Source: Synergistaceae bacterium (GTDB lineage: Bacteria > Synergistota > Synergistia > Synergistales > Aminobacteriaceae). Taken from it: a DNA stretch of 11,805 bases. The notes under the pieces are model-generated. The model was not told the DNA's origin, did no database searches, and was given only the letters and a program-made list of their open reading frames with translations. The number at the start of each line of letters is the position of its first letter. Position 1 is the first letter of the stretch. Below, piece by piece: positions 1 to 7,856 of the stretch. A program made the translations under genes and the position numbers. The stretch spans positions 1-11,805 of the forward strand of contig JAFTBT010000038.1 in assembly GCA_017455085.1 (NCBI GenBank), written 5' to 3'.

Positions 1-777
1 GGCAGCTCAACCCCTCCACAGTACTTCGACCCGGAGTTCATGAACAAGAAGAAGACATATTACGGCTTCCGGTGCTACATCAACTCCGTACAGATGGCCG
101 ACAAGATTACTGCAACGTTCAACTACGGAGACGGCAAGACAGTCACGCACGAATATTCTGCGAAGGAGTATATTGACATCGCACTAGCAAACAGTTCCGG
201 TGCAGAACACGATCTGATCGAAGCTATCAAGGATTTCGGACACTATGCACAGCTTTATCTTTCCCGCATGAACGGCTGGAAACTCGGCACGGATCACATA
301 GCAATTGACTGCGCGAATGAGTACACTGATGCAGATTTTGAGGAGGCTAGGGTTGCAGTTGATGACAAGGCTATTGTGAGGGATGTTCCGGAAGGGTCTG
401 GCATTAACCGCATAGGATTCAGCCTGAATCTTGACGCTGACACCACGATTAACCTGTATATTTATCCTGAGGACGGCTACACAGGATCAATCGCTGCATA
501 TATTCCGGGAAGCACCATCAATGACGCGATCTACTACTCCGACAGGAATCGCTACAAGGTCGAAATACCAAATATATCTGCGCACAAACTTTCGGATACA
601 TATACTGTGAAGGTCATCGGCAATGGGAAAGAGTTCAACGTGAAAGTTTCTGTGTTCTCGTACGTGAATTTAGTGCTGAACAACGCGAACGCTCAAACTG
701 ACGAAAAACGGACAGTTACGGCCTTGTACAAGTACTACACCACGAACATGGCTTATCGTGCTGCTACAGGACAGTGA
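1..777 (+). CDS. C-terminal part of a probable secreted multidomain protein (5' end outside window)
   Basis: The frame is open from base 1 (GSSTPPQYFDPEF precedes the first Met at base 40), so the gene very likely begins upstream and the Met at 40 is internal. About 258 residues are visible. They are rich in Tyr, Asn, Asp and Thr, low in Cys, and look like alternating beta-strands. A first part contains YGDGKTVTHEYSAKEYID. A second, Ig-like or beta-sandwich part contains the strands SGINRIGFSLNLDADTTINL, KVEIPNISAHKLSDTYTVKV and KEFNVKVSVFSYVNLVL, and the protein ends in a helical tail (VTALYKYYTTNMAYRAATG). I recall similar C-terminal modules on large secreted or surface proteins of gut and rumen bacteria, but no catalytic motif is visible and I do not assign a function. 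There is no transmembrane segment or LPXTG signal at the C-terminus. A terminator follows 21 bp after the stop, so this gene is transcriptionally separate from lepA. Confidence 0.7.
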   Translation, partial: GSSTPPQYFDPEFMNKKKTYYGFRCYINSVQMADKITATFNYGDGKTVTHEYSAKEYIDIALANSSGAEHDLIEAIKDFGHYAQLYLSRMNGWKLGTDHIAIDCANEYTDADFEEARVAVDDKAIVRDVPEGSGINRIGFSLNLDADTTINLYIYPEDGYTGSIAAYIPGSTINDAIYYSDRNRYKVEIPNISAHKLSDTYTVKVIGNGKEFNVKVSVFSYVNLVLNNANAQTDEKRTVTALYKYYTTNMAYRAATGQ

Positions 778-798
778 TGAGTACACAACATTAATGAG

Positions 799-831
799 AA
801 GGGTGCAGGCTTAGAGTCTGTGCCCTTTTTT
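799..831 (+). terminator. Rho-independent terminator after the secreted-protein gene
   Basis: A 10-bp stem (AAGGGTGCAG at 799-808 pairing with CTGTGCCCTT at 818-827, including two G-U pairs) encloses a 9-nt loop. The stem's 3' end runs into a T tract at 826-831. It lies 21 bp after the upstream stop codon and before lepA, so it separates the two transcription units. Confidence 0.85.
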
Positions 832-855
832 GATGGCAGGTGAATTTTTGCGCCG

Positions 856-864
856 TGATATATT
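856..864 (+). promoter_or_regulatory. Candidate extended -10 promoter for lepA
   Basis: TGA-TATATT fits the extended -10 pattern TGnTATAAT at 5 of 6 hexamer positions. No good -35 box lies 17 bp upstream. Transcription would begin near 871, almost at the Shine-Dalgarno site, giving a leader of only about a dozen bases. The same TGA-plus-AT-hexamer arrangement occurs before the SRP RNA gene. Confidence 0.35.
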
Positions 865-871
865 ATTGTTC

Positions 872-877
872 AGGTGA
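872..877 (+). promoter_or_regulatory. Shine-Dalgarno site that fixes the lepA start
   Basis: AGGTGA sits 5 nt before ATG 883. An in-frame GTG at 874 lies inside this site and would add three residues; it has no ribosome binding site of its own, so ATG 883 is preferred. Confidence 0.7.
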
Positions 878-882
878 TAATC

Positions 883-2688
883 ATGAATAACAATATCCGA
901 AACTTTTGCATAATTGCCCATATCGATCACGGAAAATCTACCCTCGCTGACAGGCTCTTAGAGTCCACAGGCACAATTGCTTCACGCGACATGAAGGCCC
1001 AAATTCTCGACTCCCTCGCCCTCGAACGCGAAAGAGGCATCACCATCAAGCTCGTTCCCGTCAGAATGGACTATACCGCCAAAGACGGCAACAAGTATAT
1101 TCTCAACCTCATAGACACCCCCGGCCACGTTGACTTTGCCTACGAAGTATCACGGTCACTCGCTGCGTGTGAGGGTGCTTTGCTGGTGGTTGACGCTACA
1201 CAGGGAGTCGAAGCCCAAACCGTAGCGAACGCATATCAGGCCGTAGAGCAGGGACTCGAAATTCTCCCCGTCATCAACAAGATAGATCTCCCATCAGCTA
1301 GACCAGACAACGCCAAGCAAGAAATTTCCGAAGTCGTAGGCATAGACGCGTCCGATTCCGTCTTGGCCAGCGCAAAAACCGGCGAAGGTGTCAGCGAGAT
1401 TCTGGAGCGAATCGTGAAGGACATTCCAGCACCAAAAGGCAGCACAGACTCTCCACTACAGGCACTAATCTTTGACTCTGTGTACGACAACTACAGGGGT
1501 GTAATCTGTTACGTCAGAGTCATCAACGGCAGAATCAGAGCAGGCCAAAATATCATGTTCATGTCCAACGGAATCACTTACCCCGTCAACGAAGCAGGCG
1601 TATTCAGACCCGGATTCACTCCCGTAAATGAACTTGGCCCGGGCGAAGTCGGATACATCACTGCGAGCATAAAGACATTAGCAGAGGCACAAGTCGGCGA
1701 CACTATCACTGACGCTAACAACCCCGCTGACTCTCCATTGCCAGGCTATAAACGCGTGAAGAGTGTAGTGTTTTGCGGATTCTACCCCGTTGAGCGAGAC
1801 AACTACCCGCAGTTACGCGATGCCCTCGAAAAATTGTGCCTGAATGATTCTGCCGTGACGTATGAGCCCGAAAGTTCGGAGGCACTGGGATTCGGATTCA
1901 GGTGCGGATTTTTGGGGCTGCTGCATATGGACGTGGTGCAGGAAAGACTCCGCGAAGAATACGGCGTTGAACTGGTCGCGACTTCACCGAACGTAATCTA
2001 TGAGGTCGTGAAGGCCTCAGGAGAGATTATCGAGGCGCACAGGCCTTCGGACTTCCCGGACGCGAGCGAGATCACCGAGATACGTGAACCCTACATCAAG
2101 CTATCCGTGTTTATGCCGTCAGAGTTTACCGGAAGAGTCATGCAGCTAGTTCAGGACAAACGAGGCACGTACAAATCTATGGACTACATCACGCCGGAAA
2201 GAGTCAGACTCGTGTACGAAATGCCATTATCGGAATTTATCGTAGACTTTCACGACAAACTCAAGTCCCAAACGAGGGGCTATGCATCTCTGGATTATGA
2301 GCTTGTTGGTCTGCGTGCAAGTGAGCTCGTTAGGGTGGATATTCTCGTGAACGGTGAAGCTGCTGATGCTTTTTCGTTCATTTGCCACAAGGATCAGGCA
2401 TACAATCGCGGCCATGCAGTAGTGACGAAGCTGAAGGAGTTGATCCCGTCTCAACTGTTCGAGATTCCGATTCAGGCATCAATCGGGCGCAGGGTAATCG
2501 TCAGAGTGAACGTGAAGGCATTGCGCAAGGACGTTCTGGCCAAGTGCTACGGAGGGGACATCACCAGAAAACGGAAGCTGCTGGAGAAACAGAAAGAGGG
2601 CAAGAAACGCATGAAGCAGATCGGGAAAGTGGCGATACCTCAGGAGGCATTTTTGGCGTTCATGCAGGTAGACACCAGCGAAAAGTAG
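883..2688 (+). CDS. lepA: Translation elongation factor 4 (LepA/EF4), ribosome-associated GTPase
   Basis: LepA is a conserved translational GTPase that binds the ribosome and is implicated in back-translocation and in 30S assembly. The protein is 601 residues, the usual length. All GTPase motifs are present: G1 AHIDHGKST (12-20), switch [11 protein letters not shown] (47-56), G3 DTPGH (78-82), G4 NKID (132-135) and G5 SAK (163-165). The EF-G-like domains II, III and V follow (for example [20 protein letters not shown]). The LepA-specific C-terminal domain ends with the diagnostic [19 protein letters not shown] and [17 protein letters not shown] domain IV is absent, as expected. Start ATG 883 is set by AGGTGA 5 nt upstream. 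hemW begins 7 nt after the stop, so the two are probably co-transcribed. Confidence 0.98.
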   Translation: MNNNIRNFCIIAHIDHGKSTLADRLLESTGTIASRDMKAQILDSLALERERGITIKLVPVRMDYTAKDGNKYILNLIDTPGHVDFAYEVSRSLAACEGALLVVDATQGVEAQTVANAYQAVEQGLEILPVINKIDLPSARPDNAKQEISEVVGIDASDSVLASAKTGEGVSEILERIVKDIPAPKGSTDSPLQALIFDSVYDNYRGVICYVRVINGRIRAGQNIMFMSNGITYPVNEAGVFRPGFTPVNELGPGEVGYITASIKTLAEAQVGDTITDANNPADSPLPGYKRVKSVVFCGFYPVERDNYPQLRDALEKLCLNDSAVTYEPESSEALGFGFRCGFLGLLHMDVVQERLREEYGVELVATSPNVIYEVVKASGEIIEAHRPSDFPDASEITEIREPYIKLSVFMPSEFTGRVMQLVQDKRGTYKSMDYITPERVRLVYEMPLSEFIVDFHDKLKSQTRGYASLDYELVGLRASELVRVDILVNGEAADAFSFICHKDQAYNRGHAVVTKLKELIPSQLFEIPIQASIGRRVIVRVNVKALRKDVLAKCYGGDITRKRKLLEKQKEGKKRMKQIGKVAIPQEAFLAFMQVDTSEK

Positions 2689-2695
2689 CAGGCAA

Positions 2696-3760
2696 GTGAA
2701 GCAGTATTCTCTGTATGTACATGTTCCGTTCTGTGAGCGGAAGTGCGGGTACTGTTCGTTCTATAGCGTGAGGCGAGATGATGCTCTGATTTCTGCGTGG
2801 CTTGAGGCTGTAGCTCGTGAGGCGGGGAAATATTCGGGGGTCTCTTTGCGTACGGTGTATATCGGCGGAGGGACTCCGAGTGTCCTGACTCTGCCTCAGT
2901 GGCAAAAACTCATGGGAATAATCCGCGCAAATTTTGAGCTGTCCTCACTGATAGAAGCTACCTGTGAGGCTAACCCCAATTCTTTGACACAAGAGCATGT
3001 TACGTTTCTGAGAGAGCATAATTTTTCGCGCATTAGTCTGGGTGTGCAGAGTATGAATGACTCTGAGCTGCATACACTTGGCCGGATTCATGACTCTGTG
3101 CAGGCTTTGAGGGCTATGAATCTGGTGAAAGAGTCGGGGCTGAATCTGAGCTGTGATCTGATTTTCGGGATACCTGGCCAAAACCTGAGGAGCTGGAATG
3201 ATTCTCTGCGTACGGTGATTGATTACGCCGGGCATATCTCGACGTACCAGCTTACACTTGAGCAGGATACACCGTTAGCGAATTTCTACGACAATGACGA
3301 GCTGAACGCGGCAGGGTATAAGTTCTACAGGTATGCGCAGTATTTTTTGCCCCGTCATGGATTCAGTCAGTACGAGATTTCCAGTTTTGCCCCCGACGGC
3401 CAAGAGTGCAGGCATAACATAGCGTATTGGCATCAGGAGGACGTGATAGCGTTGGGGCCTTCAGCGGTGAGTTACATTGATGGAGTGAGAATAGCGAATC
3501 CGAAGAGTCTCGGTGAGTATTTTGCGGGGGTGAGGCCGGAACGTGAGGAGCTGAGTCCGAGAGAGAGGGCGGTGGAGTTGGCGATACTTTCACTGCGGAC
3601 GAAGTGGGGGATTGCGCGAAAAGACCTGCTGCCGGAGATTGAGGACGTGATTCGGGGGATGCCTGCAGACTTGTTCGTGATGGACGAAGAGCATGCAGCT
3701 TTGACGCAAAAGGGTATGAGGCTGGGCAATGCTGTATGGTGTGAAATGATAGGAGTGTGA
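2696..3760 (+). CDS. hemW: HemW-type radical SAM protein (heme chaperone, HemN-like)
   Basis: This is a radical SAM protein of the HemW branch, known to bind heme and a 4Fe-4S cluster and to deliver heme; many databases mislabel it coproporphyrinogen dehydrogenase. It has 354 residues, slightly short for a family of about 375. The cluster motif is C13-ERK-C17-GY-C20 followed by SF. GGGTPS (57-62) is the SAM-binding glycine motif. EANPNSLT (91-98), RISLGVQS (112-119) and DLIFGIPGQ (154-162) are further family blocks, and QYEISSFA and CRHNIAYW mark the HemW C-terminal half. The start is a GTG 7 nt after lepA, with only a weak upstream AGCAGG, so translation is probably coupled to lepA. The gene's TGA stop doubles as the TGn of the SRP RNA promoter. 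Confidence 0.93.
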   Translation: MKQYSLYVHVPFCERKCGYCSFYSVRRDDALISAWLEAVAREAGKYSGVSLRTVYIGGGTPSVLTLPQWQKLMGIIRANFELSSLIEATCEANPNSLTQEHVTFLREHNFSRISLGVQSMNDSELHTLGRIHDSVQALRAMNLVKESGLNLSCDLIFGIPGQNLRSWNDSLRTVIDYAGHISTYQLTLEQDTPLANFYDNDELNAAGYKFYRYAQYFLPRHGFSQYEISSFAPDGQECRHNIAYWHQEDVIALGPSAVSYIDGVRIANPKSLGEYFAGVRPEREELSPRERAVELAILSLRTKWGIARKDLLPEIEDVIRGMPADLFVMDEEHAALTQKGMRLGNAVWCEMIGV

Positions 3761-3766
3761 TAAAAT
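3758..3766 (+). promoter_or_regulatory. Extended -10 promoter of the SRP RNA gene, overlapping the hemW stop
   Basis: TGA-TAAAAT fits TGnTATAAT at 5 of 6 hexamer positions. The TGA is also the hemW stop codon. Counting about 7 nt downstream puts the transcription start near 3773, exactly where the terminal helix of the SRP RNA begins. I see no convincing -35 hexamer. Confidence 0.55.
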
Positions 3767-3772
3767 ATGCGC

Positions 3773-3868
3773 TGTCCGGCTCAACGCGGCGGAGGCCTGT
3801 GAATCGTGTCAGGTCGGGAACGAAGCAGCACTAAACAGAATCCTTCGGGTGCCGTTGAATACCGGACA
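3773..3868 (+). ncRNA. ffs: Small bacterial signal recognition particle RNA (4.5S type)
   Basis: This RNA forms the SRP core with Ffh and targets membrane proteins co-translationally. The conserved helix-8 segment is visible at 3806-3831: GTGTCAGGTC, a GGAA tetraloop (3817-3820), then CGAAGCAGCAC, including the asymmetric TCAG / AAGCA internal loop that binds the Ffh M domain. The ends pair: TGTCCGG (3773-3779) with CCGGACA (3862-3868), then CAAC and GGC (3782-3790) with GCCGTTG (3851-3857), and CTGT (3797-3800) with ACAG (3835-3838). At about 96 nt there is no Alu domain. The base pair closing the tetraloop is G-C rather than the C-G of E. coli. The terminal helix followed by TTTGTTATATT may also serve as terminator. 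Exact ends are inferred from pairing. Confidence 0.92.
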
Positions 3869-3954
3869 TTTGTTATATTAACGCAAGCAATGTTTCTCGC
3901 AAAAAGTACCGTGAACTGCAAACACATACACTCACACAAACTCCACGCATACCC

Positions 3955-5679
3955 CTAAAAGTTCGTAAATACCACATCCGCACTGTTCACCCACTGCCTC
4001 ACAGGTTTCCCCAATGTCTCACGCAAAGAGTCTATATTCTTCCTGCGGGCTATAGTTACTATGTGCTTCGGACTCTTCCACAAGTCTACAAGTTCCTCAC
4101 TCCCTATAAACCACTTCGGAGACTCTTCCTGCGCCGCACCAAATTCCAGCTCGTCAATTATCTCTGCGGTAACCGTCCTGCGTTCAAGGTAGTAGTTCAT
4201 TCCCTGCATGAGTTTCTGGTACACCACAACGTCGTCTATTCCGTCTATAGTCTTGATGATTTTCGCAGTGTCCCTGTGTGAGAGCAGCTTTCCCTCAATC
4301 ATGAACGCTCCTGAAGCCGAATACATCACTCCCAACCCCAAAATACACAGCACCAGCGGTACACCACATACCACACCGCAGTGTGTGAAGGCATGTGCAT
4401 CATTCGCAGAGATACCAGCCGCATCAAGAGCAGAACTATTCCCAGAATCTACAGACTCTCCGCATGTTTTACTAGACTCCTTCAACAGCAGCAATGACAC
4501 TCCCCAAAACACCGCCAGACTCACCGCAAGCATCGTTGCAGGAAAAGCCATAGCTATCACGTCAGAGTCATCAGTGAATCTCGGCCACACTATGCCAGTA
4601 ATCGCAAGAGGCACAAGAATCAGGGTGCTTATCACCGCGAATCTCCGGAACTCCTTACCGGACATTGAGGCAAGACTCGCTCCAGCAAGTACTGCCATCG
4701 GAGGAAAACACGGCAGTATATACGTCACGAGCTTTGAGTTTGACATCGAGAAGAACACGAACGGCATCAGGAACCATAGCCCCAGCAATACACCGTCTTT
4801 CTTTTCGATCAGCCTGCATTTTCCGAAGATTGCTCTGAACACATCCACAAGCAGCCCCGTCCACGGCACAAACCCCGCAAGCAGTACAGGCCCGAAAAAC
4901 CAAAACGGCTGCCAGCGTTCATGAATAGTTGTCGTGTAGCGCAGGAAGTGTTCACGAATGAAGAAGAAATCGAAGAAGTCGCTGTTGGCTCTGCACACAG
5001 GCACAAACCATGTCGCACACACGGCGAAGAATATTGCTATTGCTATGGGTGAAAAGATTCGGGAGAGTATTTTTTTCCCCTGTCCTGTCAGCAAGGAATA
5101 TATCAGCGCTATTCCTCCGGGAAGCACCACACCAATCAAGCCTTTGGACATCACAGCCAGTGCCATGAACACGTAAAACATCACCAGCCATAACTTGCGC
5201 GACACGTCATCAACCCATACCCTGAAGAAATACAGAGACCCCGTGAAGAAAAATGTTAATGTCATGTCCGTAATGTTGAGGCGAGAGATCCCGAACCACA
5301 GCACCGAAGACGCAAGTATCAGCCCAGAAATCACTCCTGCACGGAAATCACGCGTTACCCTCAGCGCAAGCAGGAACGTCATCACGCACCCCAGCAGGCC
5401 AAGAATCACAGGCGTAAATCTCCCCGCAAACTCATTCTGCCCGAAAGTCATGAACGCCGCAGCAGTCAGCCAGTAATGCATTATGGGTTTCTCGAAGTAC
5501 TTCACGTAGTTCAGTCTGGGAGTGATGAAGTCTCCGGTCTCGATCATCTCGCGGGGAATCTCTGAGTATCTTCCTTCGTCAGGGTCAATGAATCCGTAAT
5601 CACCCAGCCCCGAAAAATACACATACACGCACAGCAGGGCAGCGATCACCCCGAAAAGAATCAGGCCTTTAGTCTTCAT
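3955..5679 (-). CDS. arnT: ArnT, undecaprenyl phosphate-aminoarabinose:lipid A transferase (GT83)
   Basis: ArnT is an inner-membrane GT-C glycosyltransferase that moves 4-amino-4-deoxy-L-arabinose from undecaprenyl phosphate to lipid A phosphates on the periplasmic side, lowering negative charge and polymyxin binding. The protein has 574 residues (family about 550). An N-terminal TM helix (5-23) leads to the periplasmic acidic motif IDPDEGRYSEIPREM (31-45, acidic pair D34-E35) and YFEKPIMHYW (61-70), both typical of GT83. Many hydrophobic helices follow. A final helix near 433-455 precedes a soluble domain of about 120 residues, as in known ArnT. A Ser/Asp-rich hydrophilic loop near 397-431 accounts for the extra length. 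The ATG overlaps the end of the dehydrogenase gene by 11 nt, with GAGAGG 5 nt before it. It is the last gene of the operon; other GT83 acceptors are possible but the context argues for lipid A. Confidence 0.92.
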   Translation of the reverse strand: MKTKGLILFGVIAALLCVYVYFSGLGDYGFIDPDEGRYSEIPREMIETGDFITPRLNYVKYFEKPIMHYWLTAAAFMTFGQNEFAGRFTPVILGLLGCVMTFLLALRVTRDFRAGVISGLILASSVLWFGISRLNITDMTLTFFFTGSLYFFRVWVDDVSRKLWLVMFYVFMALAVMSKGLIGVVLPGGIALIYSLLTGQGKKILSRIFSPIAIAIFFAVCATWFVPVCRANSDFFDFFFIREHFLRYTTTIHERWQPFWFFGPVLLAGFVPWTGLLVDVFRAIFGKCRLIEKKDGVLLGLWFLMPFVFFSMSNSKLVTYILPCFPPMAVLAGASLASMSGKEFRRFAVISTLILVPLAITGIVWPRFTDDSDVIAMAFPATMLAVSLAVFWGVSLLLLKESSKTCGESVDSGNSSALDAAGISANDAHAFTHCGVVCGVPLVLCILGLGVMYSASGAFMIEGKLLSHRDTAKIIKTIDGIDDVVVYQKLMQGMNYYLERRTVTAEIIDELEFGAAQEESPKWFIGSEELVDLWKSPKHIVTIARRKNIDSLRETLGKPVRQWVNSADVVFTNF

Positions 5680-6688
5680 AGTAGCCTCTCAGTGTGAGCT
5701 TCACTGCCTCGCGCAGAGTCACGTACGGTTTCCAGCCCAAACCCATAATGTTATCGATTGAGGGAATACGATTCTTTGTGTCGTCATATGTGCTGGAGTA
5801 ATAATTCTCCGGCTTCACGATGGCGAGTTTCACGTTGCGGGCTTTCTCTGCGAAATCCGGGAATGATTTCATTTCCTCAATGATGGTCTCTGTCAAATCG
5901 CGTATAGAGTAATTGTTGTTGGGGTTGCCGATGTTGAAGATTCTGCTGTCAGCTTTTCCGCCCTCGTTCTTGATGATGAGCATAAGTGCGTCTATTCCGT
6001 CGCCGATCCACGTGAAACTTCTGCGCTGTTCACCTCCGCCGACTAGGCTCACTTCCCCGCGATGGAGTATGTCGTAAATGATCTGCGTCACTGAGCGGGC
6101 ACGGTGTTCTTTCGCGTCAATAGTCCTGTCGAGTCCCGGCCCTATCCAGTTGAACGGCCGGAACAGTGTGTACTGCAAACCCTTTTCTGTTCCGTAGGCA
6201 GTAATGACTCTGTCCATCATCTGCTTCGAGCAGCTGTATATCCACCGCATTTTGTCGACAGGCCCGAGAACTAGGGGGCTGCTGTTTTCCTTGAGGATTG
6301 ACCCGTCAGACATGCCGTATACTTCCGAAGTCGAGGGGAATATCACGCGTTTTCCGTACTCCATGCACATCCGGACAACTTTTAGATTCTGCTCAAAGTC
6401 CAGCTCAAACGTCCACAGGGGTTTCGTCAGGTAGAACGTAGGCATTGCGACTCCCGCGAAGGGCAACACTACATCACTGGCCTGTATTTCTCTGCGTATA
6501 TATTCGTCGTCGGTGAATATGTCTCCTTTGCGGCAGGTGAACCGTGAACTGCCCTCGTACTTCTCAATCCTGCTGGTGTTGATGTCAAACGCGCTAACCT
6601 CGTAATGCGAGTAATTCGAGTCGTTCAGAATCTTATCGACTAGGTGACTCCCTATGAAGCCGCCTGCTCCTAACAGAAATATTCTCAC
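5669..6688 (-). CDS. arnA: ArnA dehydrogenase part: UDP-glucuronate oxidative decarboxylase, stand-alone
   Basis: This SDR enzyme converts UDP-glucuronate with NAD+ to UDP-4-keto-pentose and CO2, the committing step of aminoarabinose synthesis. In E. coli it is the C-terminal half of bifunctional ArnA; here it is a separate 339-residue protein. The Rossmann motif is GAGGFIG (7-13). The block DVVLPFAGVAMPTFY and the STSE catalytic segment (119-122) are present. Y151-SCS-K155 is the YxxxK pair, and RPFN ends at N180. The spacings T120-Y151-K155-N180 equal those of E. coli T432-Y463-K467-N492, which supports decarboxylase rather than epimerase identity. Translation starts at GTG 6688, with GGGAGA about 8 nt upstream formed by the last codons of the aminotransferase gene, 5 nt away. 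It overlaps arnT by 11 nt. Confidence 0.93.
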   Translation of the reverse strand: MRIFLLGAGGFIGSHLVDKILNDSNYSHYEVSAFDINTSRIEKYEGSSRFTCRKGDIFTDDEYIRREIQASDVVLPFAGVAMPTFYLTKPLWTFELDFEQNLKVVRMCMEYGKRVIFPSTSEVYGMSDGSILKENSSPLVLGPVDKMRWIYSCSKQMMDRVITAYGTEKGLQYTLFRPFNWIGPGLDRTIDAKEHRARSVTQIIYDILHRGEVSLVGGGEQRRSFTWIGDGIDALMLIIKNEGGKADSRIFNIGNPNNNYSIRDLTETIIEEMKSFPDFAEKARNVKLAIVKPENYYSSTYDDTKNRIPSIDNIMGLGWKPYVTLREAVKLTLRGYYED

Positions 6689-6693
6689 TCTAT

Positions 6694-7833
6694 CTATCTC
6701 CCTAAGAATTTCTTGATTGTGTCCGTAACTCTGCGAACGTCAGAGTCCTCCATCAGCGGGAACAACGGCAACGACATCGCCCGCCTGTAATATCTCTCTG
6801 CCTCCGGAAAATCTCCTGCCTTGTACCCGAATTTTGCCCTGTAATACGGCTGAAGCGGCACAGGACGATAATGCACCTGCGGATTGATTCCGTTCTCCTT
6901 CAGGAACATAAACAGGTCTCTATGAATCTCCTCCCTAACTTGCAGCACAAACAGATGCCACGCATGTCCCTCACTTTTCGGCGGAAGAATCACGCCCTCG
7001 ACTCCTGCAAGCTCCTCAAGGTAGATTTTCGCGAGCTCCCTTCTCCGAGCAACAAAAGCGTCAAGTCTCTTCATCTGGCTGAGGCCAAGTGCGCAATGTA
7101 TTTCCGAAAGCCTGTAGTTGTAACCCAAGTCCTGCATTTCGCTGTGCCAAATCCCGGCCGGAACGTCAACGAACTCTTTTGCGTCACGAACAGTGCCGTG
7201 ATTCCTGAACATCCGGAGTTTTCGCGCATAGTCGTCATCATTCGTGAGGACTGCTCCGCCTTCTGCAGTAGTGATGTGTTTCACGGGGTGGAAGCTCAGA
7301 GTCGTCATGTCCGCATCATACCCGATCTTGTGAGTCCCTCTGTCGCCTCCCCAAGCGTGGCTAGCGTCCTCGATGAACACGGCGTTGTGCTTCGCCGCAA
7401 GTTTCCTGAATGGCTCTGCGTCGAACGGATACCCCGCAAAACTCACCGGCACTATAGCTTTCACACTGCCTGCGTGACTCTCCGCGAGTGACTCTGCATG
7501 TTTTGGGTCTAGGCACAAAGTTTCCGGGTCTATGTCCCCGAATAGTGGCGTAGCTCCGGTGTATATCGCGCTGTTCGACGTGGCTGCAAACGTGAGGGCT
7601 GTAGTGATCGCGTAATCCCCTGCCTTGAGGCCTGCTGCATACATTGCTCCGTGAAGGGCTGCTGTTCCGCTGGAAAACGTTACTGCGTGTTTGACTCCGG
7701 CATAATTCGCCAAAGACTCCTCGAACGCTGAGACTGTTGGCCCCATCGTGAGCCAGTCGCCTTTGAGGACGTTCACAACTGCGGCTATATCCTCGTCATT
7801 AATCCATTGACGGCCATATGATAATGTCTTCAT
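6694..7833 (-). CDS. arnB: PLP aminotransferase in the ArnB position (ArnB/PseC-like)
   Basis: This is a DegT/DnrJ/EryC1/StrS-family sugar aminotransferase. By context it converts UDP-4-keto-arabinose and glutamate to UDP-4-amino-4-deoxy-L-arabinose. It has 379 residues, as expected. SSGTAALHGA (54-63) forms the phosphate-binding loop, EDASHAWGG (155-163) supplies the pyridine-ring contact, and K185 in SFHPVKHITTAEGG is the PLP lysine. SLPLFP lies near the C-terminus. The N-terminus SYGRQWINDEDI and the HPVKHIT motif are wording I associate with PseC (UDP-4-amino-6-deoxy-AltNAc transaminase). Enterobacterial ArnB has FHAIKNIT instead. No pseudaminic acid genes are nearby, so an ArnB role is inferred from the operon. 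It begins 23 nt after arnD. Confidence 0.85.
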   Translation of the reverse strand: MKTLSYGRQWINDEDIAAVVNVLKGDWLTMGPTVSAFEESLANYAGVKHAVTFSSGTAALHGAMYAAGLKAGDYAITTALTFAATSNSAIYTGATPLFGDIDPETLCLDPKHAESLAESHAGSVKAIVPVSFAGYPFDAEPFRKLAAKHNAVFIEDASHAWGGDRGTHKIGYDADMTTLSFHPVKHITTAEGGAVLTNDDDYARKLRMFRNHGTVRDAKEFVDVPAGIWHSEMQDLGYNYRLSEIHCALGLSQMKRLDAFVARRRELAKIYLEELAGVEGVILPPKSEGHAWHLFVLQVREEIHRDLFMFLKENGINPQVHYRPVPLQPYYRAKFGYKAGDFPEAERYYRRAMSLPLFPLMEDSDVRRVTDTIKKFLGR

Positions 7834-7849
7834 TGATAGTGTGATTTTT

Positions 7850-7855
7850 CTCCTT
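7850..7855 (-). promoter_or_regulatory. Shine-Dalgarno site of arnB with unusually long spacing
   Basis: A perfect AAGGAG lies just after the arnD stop, but 16 nt separate it from ATG 7833. No in-frame ATG, GTG or TTG exists between them, and the Met-Lys-Thr-Leu-Ser-Tyr-Gly start agrees with the family N-terminus. The long spacing suggests modest initiation or a folded spacer. Confidence 0.5.
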
Positions 7856-7856
7856 G

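Noticed and set aside
2696..3760. Annotation as oxygen-independent coproporphyrinogen III oxidase (HemN)
   Set aside because: The short N-terminus, the C13xxxC17xxC20 context and the C-terminal blocks fit the HemW branch, which is a heme chaperone rather than the oxidase.
3869..3954. Intrinsic terminator for the arn operon on the - strand
   Set aside because: The only candidate (GCGAG / CTTGC near 3883-3900) is a 5-bp stem with one G-U pair and no clean T tract, too weak to call.
4208..4924. 238-residue + strand ORF opposite arnT
   Set aside because: It is antisense to a well-supported membrane glycosyltransferase, shows no family motifs, and arises from codon bias of the real gene.
6871..7491. 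206-residue + strand ORF opposite the aminotransferase
   Set aside because: It lies antisense to strongly conserved PLP-enzyme motifs and has no recognisable domain or ribosome binding site.
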